NCBI GenBank assembly: GCA_017450165.1
Contig: JAFSWO010000083.1
Coordinates: 1-64,000, forward strand
Length of the DNA stretch: 64,000 nucleotides
From: Bacteroidales bacterium
Lineage (GTDB): Bacteria > Bacteroidota > Bacteroidia > Bacteroidales > UBA932
Direction: 5' to 3'
Shown here one piece after another: positions 1-8,602 of the stretch. Below the pieces are notes generated by a model. That model did no database searches, was not told the origin of the DNA, and saw nothing but the letters and a program-made list of their open reading frames with translations. Position numbers and translations under genes: made by a program. Each line of letters opens with the position of its first letter. The first letter of the stretch is position 1.

Positions 1-117
1 ATTGCCACAAAAGAAATGGCGCCTTTGTTTTGCATATCGTTAGTGTGTTTAGATAGTATTCCTAGTCTAAAATAGGGTGCAAATTTACTATTTTTTCGCA
101 ATCTATAAAGTATTTCC

Positions 118-125
118 TAATTTTG
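118..125 (+). promoter_or_regulatory. -7 promoter box for the PD40/SPOR gene
   Basis: TAATTTTG matches the Bacteroidota -7 consensus TAnnTTTG and lies 20 bases before the chosen ATG at 146. No clear TTTG is seen 19-21 bases upstream, so this is a single-box match. The rest of positions 1-117 shows no gene. Confidence 0.4.
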
Positions 126-145
126 TTTGTTCCAAAGCCCGCTGC

Positions 146-1804
146 ATGATGAAGCATCTGCGTCTTTTTCTGATGGTTGCGGCCCTGCTGGCCTTTGTTT
201 CTCCCGCCTTTGCGCAGGAGGTGACGCGCGAGCGGCAGCTGGCTGAAGCCGACGCGCTCTTTGCGGGTTACGACTTTGCCGAGGCACTCCGGATTTACCA
301 CACGCTGCTGCCGGGAGCCGATTCCGCGCAGGCCGTAGCGCTCGGCGCACAGATCATGCGGTGCGAAAACGGCCTCAACCTGCTGAAGTTCGCAACCGAA
401 CCGGAGCTCATCTCGTTGCGCGTCGTGCCGCTGAATGATTTCTACCTGAACTACGCTCACCTGCCCAACCGCACGTGGATTCCCTTCCCGAACGACTTTG
501 TACCGGAGGGTCAGCATCCCTTCTGCAATGCGCTGCAGTTCGACCGGCAGCGCGGCGAGGTGGTCTATTCCTGCCCGGATTCCGCGGGCCGATGGAATCT
601 TTGGACCTCGCACCTGCAGGGCGATACCATCTGGACCCTGCCACAGCCGCTGGGCGACGCCTTCACCTCGGCCGGCGACGAGATCTATCCCATCCTCAGC
701 CCGGATGGCCGGCAGCTCTGCTTCTCCTCCAACGGCATGGCGGGCATGGGCGGCTACGACCTGTTCATCTGCAACCGTAAACCCGACGGCAGCTGGGACG
801 CACCGCAGAACGTGGGATTTCCCTACTCCTCCACGGCGGACGATTTTCTCTTTTCCCCCACGCCCGACGGCTTGTTCTCTATTTTCGCTTCCACGCGCGA
901 CTGTCCGGCCGGCAGCATCCGGCTCTATGCCGTGCGGCGTGAGCATGCCCCTGTCCGCGAATCCGTAGAAACCCCTGCGGAGGCCCTGCGCATCGCGGCC
1001 TTCGAGAAGCGGCCCGAACCCGAACCGACGCCGGTGACACCTGATCCTCAGCCGGTTGTCGGCGACAATGAAATGATGACGCGCTATTTCCGCGCGGTGG
1101 ATTCACTCGGCGTCCTGCAGAAACAGGTGGCTGAGCTGACCCGCGAACTCGCTGAGCTGCGCGAAGATCTGCGCGAAGAAGAGGATCCGGCCCGCAAGGC
1201 CGAAATCACCCGGCGAATCGGCGAAAAAGAGGCGGCGCAGCTCGTTGCGCAGGCCGCACAGAGCCGCCAGATGCGCACCGTGCGCCGGCACGAATCGGGA
1301 TTCCTGGAGCTGGGACTGGTTCCGCCGCCCATCCTGCAGGCAAAGCCCGAACCCGAACCGGAGGTGGCCACCCTGCCCGCAGAATCGCTCTACTACAATT
1401 TCCGCAGGATGGAGTATGGCCTCCTGGGCGACCTGGCCATTGAGATGCCGGCGGTGGAACTGGAAGAGCCGGCGTTCGATTATACGTTTAAAATCGGAAC
1501 CGAAGCGGTCTTTGCCCCGGAAAACAAACGGCCGGAGGGCTTGATCTACCAGATTCAGATTTGCTCCACGGCGGGCCGGATCTCCAAGGCCCGGCTGAAG
1601 GGAATGTCCCCTTGCTTCGAGTTTAAGAATAACGGAAAATACGTTTATTTTGTAGGTGCTTTTCGTCACTACGACGAGGCCGTTGCGGCCCTGCCCAAGG
1701 TCAAGGCGCGCGGCTGGTCCACCGCCTTCATTACGGCGCGGATGGATGGTAAAGCACTGACTATCAAGAACGCACGCGCAATTGAAGCCAAAACGAAAAA
1801 TTAA
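146..1804 (+). CDS. Exported PD40 beta-propeller protein with SPOR-like C-terminus
   Basis: An upstream in-frame ATG exists at 77, but the ATG at 146 (or 149) is preferred because it begins a clean signal peptide (MKHLRLFLM...AFAQ) just after a -7 box. After the signal peptide come about 70 residues of helical, TPR-like sequence. Next are PD40/WD40-like propeller repeats with the hallmark YPILSPDGRQLCFSS and GGYDLF. A charged coiled coil follows around residues 320-365 (VAELTRELAELREDLREEE). The last 80 residues look like a SPOR-type domain (YQIQICSTAGRISKARLKG, YVYFVGAFRHYDEA). Such proteins in Bacteroidota are envelope-associated and sometimes bind peptidoglycan; the role here is not known. 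Rightward genes follow closely. Confidence 0.75.
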   Translation: MMKHLRLFLMVAALLAFVSPAFAQEVTRERQLAEADALFAGYDFAEALRIYHTLLPGADSAQAVALGAQIMRCENGLNLLKFATEPELISLRVVPLNDFYLNYAHLPNRTWIPFPNDFVPEGQHPFCNALQFDRQRGEVVYSCPDSAGRWNLWTSHLQGDTIWTLPQPLGDAFTSAGDEIYPILSPDGRQLCFSSNGMAGMGGYDLFICNRKPDGSWDAPQNVGFPYSSTADDFLFSPTPDGLFSIFASTRDCPAGSIRLYAVRREHAPVRESVETPAEALRIAAFEKRPEPEPTPVTPDPQPVVGDNEMMTRYFRAVDSLGVLQKQVAELTRELAELREDLREEEDPARKAEITRRIGEKEAAQLVAQAAQSRQMRTVRRHESGFLELGLVPPPILQAKPEPEPEVATLPAESLYYNFRRMEYGLLGDLAIEMPAVELEEPAFDYTFKIGTEAVFAPENKRPEGLIYQIQICSTAGRISKARLKGMSPCFEFKNNGKYVYFVGAFRHYDEAVAALPKVKARGWSTAFITARMDGKALTIKNARAIEAKTKN

Positions 1805-1825
1805 TGATTCAACAAATAGTCGTTT

Positions 1826-3142
1826 ATGAAAAAAGTATTTACCCTTGCTTTTCTGCTGCTCGCCTGCCTCTGGTGCGGTGCGCAGAATGACAACTGCTTC
1901 AGCATCATCGTAGGCAAGAACGCCAGCGCCACCGGCGAGGTGATTCTGGGTCACAACGAAGATGACGGCGGCGAGCAGATGCTCAACCTCTACGCCAGCT
2001 CCGAATACCTCTGGGCGGAATTCCCGGGTATGGAGGTCGCCGATGCCTTCTTGAACCAGCACGGCGTGGCCATCGTTTCCGACAATTGTCCGTCCCGTTC
2101 CACCGAGGAGAACTTCTTCGAGGGCGGTGTCTGCTACGAAGTGCGCGTGGCGGTGGCCAAGCAGGCCCGCACCGCCCGTGAAGCCGTGAATATCATCGGC
2201 CATCTGATCAACACCCGCGGCTACAACAAGTCCGGCCGCACCTATCTGGTGGCAGACCCGAACGAAGCTTGGGTCGTGGCGGTGATCCAGGGTCGCCAGT
2301 GGGTCGCACAGCGCGTCCCGGACGATGCCGTGATGGTCATCCCCAACTACTTTACGATTGATCGCGTAGACTTTGCGGATCCCGACAACTTCGTGGGTAC
2401 CGACGTCTTCTCCTACGCAACCACCCGCGGCTGGTATAACTTCCGCACCGACGGCAATTTCTCCTTCCGCAAGGCCTTCTCCACCCCGGAATCCCGCACC
2501 AAAGAGCACAACCTGCTGCGCCATCGCGCCGCCCTGTCGTTCTTCGGCCAGAGCGCTCCCGAAAATCCGGATGAGATTCCTTTCTGCTTCAAACCGGACA
2601 AGAAGGTCTCCGTGGAAGATGTGATGCAGGCCCTCTCGCTCCACCAGCCCGCCTGGGTAGCCGGCAGCATCTGCAACAAGAAGACCGTGGTTTCCACCAT
2701 CTTCCAGCTCCGCAGCAACATGCCGCGCGAAATCGGTTGCGTGATGTGGACCGCCATGGGTCGCCCCGCTGTCGAGGCTTACCTGCCTATCTATCTGGGC
2801 ACCACCGAACTGCCCGCTTTCGGCCGCTTCTTCAGCGCGGCTGACGCCGAGAAACGTCACTTCACCGACGCCAAGAACCTCCGCGTCCACACCCCGTCCG
2901 GTTTCTACTGGAAGCATGTGGACCGCTGGGATGCCATCGAGAAAGACCTCTACAAAGAGGCCGCTGCCGCTCAGTACGCGCAGAAGTTCCAGGCCAAGCT
3001 GATGAAGGAACAGGAAGCCTTCGAGAAGAGCTGCATGAGCTATTACGCAGCCGACGGCACCCTCCGCAACGCCAAAGGCCTCGCAAAGCGCCTCAACAAG
3101 GCCATCGACAAGAATTACGAGAAATACGTGAAGGGCTTCTAA
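1826..3142 (+). CDS. Secreted C69-family dipeptidase
   Basis: This is an Ntn-fold cysteine peptidase of family C69. A signal peptide (MKKVFTLAFLLLACLWCGAQ) is followed at once by Cys24 in NCFSIIVGKNASATG, then GHNEDD, the usual C69 N-terminal pattern in which the exposed Cys becomes the nucleophile. The middle has SGRTYLVADPNEAWVV and VAQRVPDDAVMVIPN, also typical. At 438 residues it is a little shorter than many family members. C69 enzymes release dipeptides or remove N-terminal dipeptides from peptides. It starts 21 bases after the PD40/SPOR gene and ends 15 bases before a lipoprotein gene, so the three may be one operon ending at the terminator near 3610. Confidence 0.85.
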   Translation: MKKVFTLAFLLLACLWCGAQNDNCFSIIVGKNASATGEVILGHNEDDGGEQMLNLYASSEYLWAEFPGMEVADAFLNQHGVAIVSDNCPSRSTEENFFEGGVCYEVRVAVAKQARTAREAVNIIGHLINTRGYNKSGRTYLVADPNEAWVVAVIQGRQWVAQRVPDDAVMVIPNYFTIDRVDFADPDNFVGTDVFSYATTRGWYNFRTDGNFSFRKAFSTPESRTKEHNLLRHRAALSFFGQSAPENPDEIPFCFKPDKKVSVEDVMQALSLHQPAWVAGSICNKKTVVSTIFQLRSNMPREIGCVMWTAMGRPAVEAYLPIYLGTTELPAFGRFFSAADAEKRHFTDAKNLRVHTPSGFYWKHVDRWDAIEKDLYKEAAAAQYAQKFQAKLMKEQEAFEKSCMSYYAADGTLRNAKGLAKRLNKAIDKNYEKYVKGF

Positions 3143-3157
3143 AAAGCCGTGAATTCC

Positions 3158-3589
3158 ATGAAAACGAGACGCTTTCTCCTGCTTCTGCCACTCCTGCTGG
3201 CCGTCGTGCTGGTGGCAGGTTGCAAATACCAGTCGCCCAAACAGAAGGCGGCCGCCTATCTCACCACAGAGATTCAAAAGGCCAACAAGCTCATGGCCGG
3301 CAAGTATGTCGATGACATCACCCTGTGCGACGCTGTTTTATTCAACGGAAAGGATGTCGTCTACAACTTTACCTATGATGAGGTGCGGGCCCAGATGACC
3401 ATCCGTGATTTTGCCGAGACGCCCCAAAAGGACGCGTTGGATATCAACCTGCAATTGACCTGGGCCACCAATCCTTCCATGGCAGCCCTCAAAAAGCTCG
3501 TCAAGACCCTCGGTGGTATGATTATTTACAACTATACCGGTTCCCAAACCGGCGAGGGTTTTACCATCACGATTGATCCGGAAGACTGA
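3158..3589 (+). CDS. Small lipoprotein of unknown function
   Basis: A GTG at 3149 is in frame, but the ATG at 3158 gives a proper lipoprotein signal (MKTRRFLLLLPLLLAVVLVAGC) with the lipobox VAGC. The mature part is about 120 residues. It is mixed helix and strand, with no cysteine motif or catalytic pattern that I recognise. The family is not recognised. It is the last gene before a strong hairpin terminator and lies in the same direction as the C69 dipeptidase. Confidence 0.7.
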   Translation: MKTRRFLLLLPLLLAVVLVAGCKYQSPKQKAAAYLTTEIQKANKLMAGKYVDDITLCDAVLFNGKDVVYNFTYDEVRAQMTIRDFAETPQKDALDINLQLTWATNPSMAALKKLVKTLGGMIIYNYTGSQTGEGFTITIDPED

Positions 3590-3609
3590 TTCCGGCAGAG
3601 GCCCTTATG

Positions 3610-3650
3610 AAAGAAGTGCTTCTCCTTGCGGGGAAGCACTTCTTTATTTT
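3610..3650 (+). terminator. Intrinsic terminator
   Basis: A near-perfect hairpin with arms 3610-3625 and 3630-3645 (core AAGAAGTGCTTC / GAAGCACTTCTT, one G-U pair) and loop TTGC runs into TTTATTTT. It ends the rightward run starting at 146. It may also serve the leftward gene ending at 3671. Confidence 0.85.
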
Positions 3651-3670
3651 GTGACGGGAGGGCCGTCGGG

Positions 3671-6037
3671 TTAGTCGTGGACCGGACGGATCGGCATGGC
3701 GAAGGTACGATAGGTCGACAGGAACCCCAACCCGCTTTCCTGGGAACCGTAGAAAACCCGGCCGGCCGAGGAACGGGCAAGTTCGGCGGTCCAGATGAAG
3801 ACGCCGGGTTTGGGATTCTGGCGGACCGTGTTGAAGTATCCGACTGCAGGGAAGAAGATGGTCGTGCCGTTGGTCTTGCTGGTTCCAAGCCAACCATCCT
3901 CGACAAACATCTGATTCTGTTCATCTTTCCGGGTCCAGGTCCAGTCGCAGCCCGAGATCAGTTCGCTCACTTCAGCAGCGGTCGGGGTGCGCCAGGGAGA
4001 GCCGAGATTGACCGTCGCCGCATCATCCGCCGCTTCAAGCACGTTCTTGCCGTCAACCGGAACGCCGTAACTGGCGGCTGTCTCCTCGTCAAGGATGTAC
4101 TTCGTAAACTCGTAGACATCGTCCTCCTTTGCGGGCGAAGTGTACGCCCAGCGGTAGAAGTAGCCTGCCTGGATCGGGTCGGTCGCACCCAGGTTGCTGG
4201 TCGCCCACTTGAGACCGGAAGGCAAGCCGAGATCGACGGTTTCCGGAGCGGTGGGAGCAGCAAAACTGTAGGTTGCTCCGTCGGGCGGCAGGAAGAGGAT
4301 GGGCTGCGCGGCCAGGGTCAGGCTTGTGATGCCGGTTCCCCGGAGCTGCAGATAATCTAGCCAGTGCTGGTTGGAGAGATTCAGCGTTCCTGTCAGGTTG
4401 TAGCACTGTTCGCAGTTCAGCTCATAGAGCATCGGGCTGGCGCTCACATCAAGCGATTCCAGCTTGTCGGAGCTGAAGAGATCGAGATTCATCAGCTTCG
4501 GGTTGTGACTCAGATCCAGCGAGGTGCCCTGATAATACTGGGCATAGAGGCCGCCCAGGTTCTCCGCAGCCGTTACATCAAGACTCGTGAGGTTTGCCTG
4601 GTCGATGAAGAGACTTATCAGGGCGGGGCCGGCGGTGAGGCTGGTGATCGGGCTGCGGGACGCGCTGATCAATGCCAGATTGGGGGTGTTCTCGATGTTG
4701 AGGGTTTCCAGCCACTGGTTGTCGTAGCAATAGAGTCGCTTCAGATTGGTGCATCCGCTCACGTCGAGGGCCGTCATCTGCATGCTGCCGGTGATGCCCA
4801 AATAGCTCAGCTGCGGATGGTTGTTGCCGACGAAGGTCTGGAACAACTGGCTGTTTCTGATGATCAGCGTATCCAGTTTCGTGTTGTAGGATATATCCAC
4901 GCCTGTCAGAAGGCCGGTAGCGTAGCTCTCGCCGTTTTCATTCTCCACCATGTAGCCGTCGTAAAGCAGGTAGGTCAGGTTCGGGAATGCCTCGATACCC
5001 TTCATGGAGCGGACCTGATCCGAGTAAACGCGCAGCTGGCGGACGGCGGCGATTTCTTCGGCTGAGAGAATCCAGTCGCCGTCGGTGTCAAGATAGCTTA
5101 CACACCAGTCCGCAAAGGCGGGGTCCTCGAAAGGCAGGCCGCCTTCCGGGATAAATTCCAGCGTACCCATCGGCTGGATGCCGTTGCGATGGATGATCAC
5201 CTCCTCGTCAAGCGACTTGGTCATATACTGGCCCAGTTCGTTGAAGAAGGTCACGGTAATACCCTTCGTATAGGATCCTGAAGGGACGACCACCCAGAAT
5301 TCGGTAGGCGCTTCGGGGTAAAGATATCCCTCGCTCTCTTCCGTCACCCACAGGGTGGTGTGTTTCTGCCATGAGGCATTCTGATCGTACATCTCGATTA
5401 TCGGATCGGCGCTGCGGGTCGGCCCGGAGGTGACGGTCATATAGCCGCACATCAATTCGCCGTCGTTGCCCTTTACGTCAATCTTGCGGATACGGTCCGT
5501 ACCGGTCAGGTTGAAAACCAGGATGCCGCATAAGTTCTTGAAGAAAAGGTCCTGGTCCTTGCGGTTTTCGGTCACCGCGACCATCGGATATGACCCGGGA
5601 ACAATCGTTCCGAACCGGCCGCCCATGTAGCTCGCATATTTCTGGGCCTGAGGGAGTTCATAATAGATGACGCCTTCGGATGAAATCTGCGTGGTTGGAC
5701 TGTAGGGATATACGGCATAATTGGCTTCGAGGGCGACCTTCGCCGAATAGAAATCGTCGTCCGCGCGGGAGAAGCGTGCGTGCGTGTTGTATTCGCCTTC
5801 GACCAGGACAAAGCGTTTGTTCGCATCAGAGCCCGTATAGATGGTCAGTTCATCACCGGGCGTCCAGACCAGCTGGTTGGTGTAGGTAGTACGGGTTTCG
5901 TCGCCCGACACGGCTTCACGCGAATAGGCGTAGAAAGTGTCGGGGCCGTCGTCCACGAGGGTGGGGACCGCCTCTTTCTGTGAACAGGAAGCAAGGGCCA
6001 TCATAGCCGCTGCAAGTGTCATCAGGTGTTTTTTCAT
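3671..6037 (-). CDS. Fimbrillin-type LRR lipoprotein with Fib_succ_major C-terminus
   Basis: A surface lipoprotein (lipobox LASC). About residues 20-310 form a fimbrillin-like (BF2867/Mfa-type) domain with WTPGDELTIYTGS and the landmark LFFKNLCGILVFNL. An EF-hand/dockerin-like loop follows (DTDGDWILSAEE, near residue 325). Next come irregular leucine-rich repeats (about 340-590; repeats such as LTSLDVTAAENLGGL). The last 190 residues are a Fib_succ_major/DUF1566-like domain (VDLGLPSGLKWATSNLGA, WRTPTAAEV, FAMPIRPV). A role in adhesion or ligand binding at the cell surface is inferred from these domains. It sits 46 bases behind a small ORF, probably in one transcript from a promoter at 6239-6269. 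Confidence 0.8.
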   Translation of the reverse strand: MKKHLMTLAAAMMALASCSQKEAVPTLVDDGPDTFYAYSREAVSGDETRTTYTNQLVWTPGDELTIYTGSDANKRFVLVEGEYNTHARFSRADDDFYSAKVALEANYAVYPYSPTTQISSEGVIYYELPQAQKYASYMGGRFGTIVPGSYPMVAVTENRKDQDLFFKNLCGILVFNLTGTDRIRKIDVKGNDGELMCGYMTVTSGPTRSADPIIEMYDQNASWQKHTTLWVTEESEGYLYPEAPTEFWVVVPSGSYTKGITVTFFNELGQYMTKSLDEEVIIHRNGIQPMGTLEFIPEGGLPFEDPAFADWCVSYLDTDGDWILSAEEIAAVRQLRVYSDQVRSMKGIEAFPNLTYLLYDGYMVENENGESYATGLLTGVDISYNTKLDTLIIRNSQLFQTFVGNNHPQLSYLGITGSMQMTALDVSGCTNLKRLYCYDNQWLETLNIENTPNLALISASRSPITSLTAGPALISLFIDQANLTSLDVTAAENLGGLYAQYYQGTSLDLSHNPKLMNLDLFSSDKLESLDVSASPMLYELNCEQCYNLTGTLNLSNQHWLDYLQLRGTGITSLTLAAQPILFLPPDGATYSFAAPTAPETVDLGLPSGLKWATSNLGATDPIQAGYFYRWAYTSPAKEDDVYEFTKYILDEETAASYGVPVDGKNVLEAADDAATVNLGSPWRTPTAAEVSELISGCDWTWTRKDEQNQMFVEDGWLGTSKTNGTTIFFPAVGYFNTVRQNPKPGVFIWTAELARSSAGRVFYGSQESGLGFLSTYRTFAMPIRPVHD

Positions 6038-6083
6038 AGTTATAGAAGGTTTTTTGTTTTGTTCGGGTTATTGTCATACTCCC

Positions 6084-6215
6084 CTACCAGTTAATTGGCG
6101 GATTGATAATCGGTTGCTCGATCTGGGATTGGGCCAGCGGGGTCTCGGCGGCAAGTTCGAGCTGCTCTACCACCGGAGCAACATAACCCTGACAGAATGA
6201 GTATTTCTTTCTCAT
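6084..6215 (-). CDS. Small 43-residue peptide gene
   Basis: An ATG at 6215 opens a 43-residue frame beginning MRKKYSFCQGYVAPVVEQL and rich in E, P, Q and I toward its end. A longer frame from 6317 exists, but it would cross the promoter at 6239-6269, so the short form is chosen. Small peptides of this kind (basic start, then a short acidic/proline tail) are often seen in Bacteroidales next to surface-protein genes and have no known function. The stop lies 46 bases before the LRR lipoprotein start, so co-transcription is likely. Confidence 0.5.
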   Translation of the reverse strand: MRKKYSFCQGYVAPVVEQLELAAETPLAQSQIEQPIINPPINW

Positions 6216-6238
6216 ATCCAAAATAGTTGTTGTTTTTG

Positions 6239-6269
6239 CAAAGTTAGAAGTATTCTTCACATTTCCAAA
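6239..6269 (-). promoter_or_regulatory. Full Bacteroidota promoter (-33 and -7)
   Basis: On the minus strand TTTG (6266-6269) is followed after exactly 19 bases by TAACTTTG (6239-6246). This fits the Bacteroidota consensus TTTG-N19-21-TAnnTTTG. It lies 24 bases before the small peptide ORF and probably drives it together with the LRR lipoprotein. Confidence 0.8.
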
Positions 6270-6381
6270 TATAAAGCCGTATCCAGCGCTGAACGCCCTG
6301 GACGAGCGCAGCGGCAAGGAGAAATTTGTCTCTTCGTCAGGTTTTTTCTTGTACAGCGATAAACATACAGACGAAAAAACG

Positions 6382-6389
6382 TAACTTTG
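6382..6389 (+). promoter_or_regulatory. -7 promoter box for the cytidylate-kinase-like gene
   Basis: TAACTTTG lies 22 bases before the ATG at 6412. No good -33 element is visible. Confidence 0.5.
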
Positions 6390-6411
6390 TCTTCACAGCT
6401 TTAAACCCGAT

Positions 6412-7056
6412 ATGGATAAAAATCAGAAATTTGTCATTACCGTGAGCCGAGAGGTGGGTTCCGGCGGCCATACGGTCAGCCGTCTGCTCGCCGAGCGCCT
6501 GAATGTCCGTTATTACGACAAACAGATTATCGAGGGGCTCATCAAAGAATTCAACCTGAACCCTGAAGAGATCGAGCGGATCAAAGGACAGAAAAGAAAC
6601 TGGTTTAATGACCTGGTCACCCATATCGTCGTGCCGCTGCGCCCGGAGACGTTTCTCGACCATTTGCCGGAGGAAGATATCGCGGTGACCCCGGACGCCA
6701 TCTTTGAATGCGAGCGGAAGCTGCTCATCTCCTTTGCGGAGGAGGAATCCTGCGTGGTGGCCGGCCGTTCGGGATTCTTTATCCTGGATGGGCATCCCAA
6801 CAAGTTTGATATCTTCATCACTGCCTCGCGCGACCATCGTATCGCGCGTATCCAGAAGCGGCAGAACCTGTCGCACGCCGAGGCAGAGAAGGTGATTGAC
6901 AAGGTGGATGCCACCCGCGAGAATTTCACCAAGCGTTTCGCAAAGACAAGCCGCTATGACCTGCGCAACTACGACCTCGTCCTGAACATGGACAACCTCA
7001 CGGAAGAGGAAGCGGCGGATCTGATCTTCCAACTGTTCGAAAAGCGCCTCAAATAG
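6412..7056 (+). CDS. Cytidylate kinase-like family protein
   Basis: A 214-residue cytosolic protein of the cytidylate-kinase-like (AAK6/Cytidylate_kin2) family. The start ITVSREVGSGGHTVSRLLAERL matches the family pattern. It contains a variant phosphate-binding loop (REVGSGGHT), followed by YYDKQIIEGL. CVVAGRSGFFIL and ITASRDHRIARIQKRQ are the other family landmarks. A long helical C-terminus carries the substrate-binding and lid region. These proteins are thought to phosphorylate nucleotides, but the substrate of this subfamily is unproven. It is 12 bases upstream of a secreted esterase gene, with no obvious functional link. Confidence 0.8.
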   Translation: MDKNQKFVITVSREVGSGGHTVSRLLAERLNVRYYDKQIIEGLIKEFNLNPEEIERIKGQKRNWFNDLVTHIVVPLRPETFLDHLPEEDIAVTPDAIFECERKLLISFAEEESCVVAGRSGFFILDGHPNKFDIFITASRDHRIARIQKRQNLSHAEAEKVIDKVDATRENFTKRFAKTSRYDLRNYDLVLNMDNLTEEEAADLIFQLFEKRLK

Positions 7057-7068
7057 GGTTCACGACTG

Positions 7069-8046
7069 ATGAAGCGAACGGTTTTCGGCCTTGTCGCCGC
7101 GCTCATCTTTCTGGCGGTCAATGGCTTTACGGCTGTTGCGCAGCAGGCGTCGTTGACAGAAAAGGAGCAGGCGGCCCGGGACAAGGCCTTCGCCCGGTAT
7201 CGGGCTTCTCTGGCCGACGATCCGCGCACGCTTCTTGAGCTTTCTGATTCTCAGACGGCTGAAATCCTAGAGCTGACGATCGATGATTCCCTGCGCAGGG
7301 CGGTTGTGGTTCGGCCGAAAGACCTGTCCCGCCCTGCTCCGGTGGTATTCGTATATCACGGCCGGGGCGGACTGCTTTCCCGTTCGATGAACACCCTTTC
7401 CATTTATCGGCACTGGCCGGAAGCCATCATCGTCTATTCGCAGGGGCTTTGGATCGATGGCGGCAAGAAGATCAAGTGGGGTACCGGCTGGAAGATGCCG
7501 TCCCGGAAGGACGTGGGACGGGATGTCCGGCTGTTTGATACGCAGCTGGCGTATCTCACCGCGCACTTCCCGGTGGATACCAGCCGCATTTTTGCGATGG
7601 GACATTCCAACGGCGGGTCCATGACGTATGGGTTGTGGTCCTTCCGGGGCAAAAAGCTCGCCGGCGTCTGTATCTCGGGTTGCAGTTCCAACGCAGAGAA
7701 TCCGGCGGTGCAGCGGCGAGCGGCCAAGCCCGCGTTTTTCCTCCTGGCCGAGGACGACCAGCTGGTGGACAGCGACAAGTACAAGGCATATATCCGGTAT
7801 ATCGTCGGCAAGCAGACCGACGGGGTCGGAGCGGCCGTGAGCGGAAGAGCGAGCGTTGGCCTGGATGCGGGTGTCGACGGAAGAGCGAATGCGAGCGGAG
7901 ATGCGGTCGAGGCGGGCCAAATGCTGCGCTATGAAGCTGCGGCGGGCGGGGCCGAGGTGATGACCTTTTTCTACCCGGGCCGCCACCGTTTCAACCCTGC
8001 GGCGATCCCCTATATCGTGGATTTCTTCCGGCGGCAGCGGAAATAG
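7069..8046 (+). CDS. Secreted esterase of the PHB depolymerase/LpqC type
   Basis: An alpha/beta-hydrolase with a signal peptide (MKRTVFGLVAALIFLAVNGF...). The oxyanion-hole segment is VFVYHGRGG. The nucleophile elbow is GHSNGG with Ser180. A late FFYPGRHRF supplies the catalytic His, and LLAEDDQLVD near residue 225 the Asp. This is the fold of carbohydrate-ester and feruloyl-type esterases (CE1, LpqC). An odd insert around residues 255-285 (SGRASVGLDAGVDGRANAS) is low-complexity and looks like an imperfect repeat. The substrate is unknown. It starts 12 bases after the kinase-like gene and is followed by a GC-rich gap. Confidence 0.75.
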   Translation: MKRTVFGLVAALIFLAVNGFTAVAQQASLTEKEQAARDKAFARYRASLADDPRTLLELSDSQTAEILELTIDDSLRRAVVVRPKDLSRPAPVVFVYHGRGGLLSRSMNTLSIYRHWPEAIIVYSQGLWIDGGKKIKWGTGWKMPSRKDVGRDVRLFDTQLAYLTAHFPVDTSRIFAMGHSNGGSMTYGLWSFRGKKLAGVCISGCSSNAENPAVQRRAAKPAFFLLAEDDQLVDSDKYKAYIRYIVGKQTDGVGAAVSGRASVGLDAGVDGRANASGDAVEAGQMLRYEAAAGGAEVMTFFYPGRHRFNPAAIPYIVDFFRRQRK

Positions 8047-8066
8047 CTGGGGGGCGCGTTTTCTTG

Positions 8067-8237
8067 TTTTGCAACCATCGCGCGGGTGAATTGTTTTTAT
8101 CTAACTGATTACCAGCGGATTGACGATTTACCATCCGCGCGGTCCGCCCTCTGGCGCGACATCGCGCGGAATAATTTTTCACAAAGCATTAATAATCAGC
8201 GTGTTGCGAATCGGCATTCCGCGCGATGGTTGCAAAA
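8067..8237. repeat. 19-bp perfect inverted repeat around a 133-bp centre
   Basis: TTTTGCAACCATCGCGCGG at 8067-8085 recurs as its exact reverse complement at 8219-8237. The centre has further copies of CGCGCGG/CCGCGCG and is partly AT-rich. No ORF in it looks real. The shape resembles a small non-coding mobile element (MITE-like) or a large cruciform. Confidence 0.5.
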
Positions 8238-8455
8238 AGGGTGAGCGGAAGGCGCGCCCCTCACCGGGAGCTCGGTGGAACGGGCGGCCAGCGCCTCCCT
8301 CACCGGGATTTCGTCGGGCCGGGGCCCTCCGACATCCCCAGCCGCCTGCGGCGGGGCGATGCAACAGCCGAGCAAAAGGAAGCCCGGCAGAGCCGGGGGC
8401 TTTGTGCGAACGCAAGCCGCTCGGAAAGCTAGCTTTCCAGGCGGCTTGTGCCCGC
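8238..8455. other. GC-rich non-coding gap with several hairpins
   Basis: No believable gene. It holds a direct repeat of CCTCACCGGGA, a hairpin at 8380-8402 (AAGCCCGGC / GCCGGGGGCTT) and a long inverted repeat at 8414-8447 centred on AGCTAGCT. Together with 8047-8237 this makes about 450 bases without coding sequence. Confidence 0.5.
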
Positions 8456-8489
8456 ACAAAAAAGCCGCGCGCCTTGGGCGCACGGCTTC
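8456..8489 (-). terminator. Terminator of tRNA-Ser
   Basis: Read on the minus strand, AGCCGTGCGCC and GGCGCGCGGCT form an 11-bp stem (arms 8477-8487 and 8463-8473, one mismatch) with loop CAA, followed by a run of T. It lies just past the 3' end of the tRNA. Confidence 0.8.
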
Positions 8490-8503
8490 TTTTGCGGCTG
8501 TTG

Positions 8504-8591
8504 CGGTGAGGGGGGGATTCGAACCCCCGGTACGGTAATCCCGTACGTCAGTTTAGCAAACTGGTGGTTTAAGCCACTCACCCACCTCACC
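8504..8591 (-). tRNA. tRNA-Ser (anticodon GCU)
   Basis: An 88-nt class II tRNA. The acceptor arms are GGTGAGG and CCTCACC with discriminator G. The anticodon loop is TTGCTAA, giving anticodon GCT (serine AGC/AGU codons). A long variable arm (GTACGG...CCGTAC) and T-arm GGGGGTTCGAATCCCCC are present. The outermost anticodon-stem pair is a C-A mismatch. CCA is not encoded. Confidence 0.95.
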
Positions 8592-8602
8592 GAACGGGAC
8601 TG

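Noticed and set aside
1103..3277. Long leftward open frame of 724 codons
   Set aside because: It lies opposite the PD40/SPOR and C69 genes; its translation has no domain-like pattern and arises from GC-rich codon bias.
3626..4360. Rightward 244-codon frame
   Set aside because: Antisense to the Fib_succ_major domain of the LRR lipoprotein.
8120..8509. Rightward 129-codon frame in the GC-rich gap
   Set aside because: Arg/Pro/Ala-rich composition, crosses hairpins and a terminator, and has no believable start.
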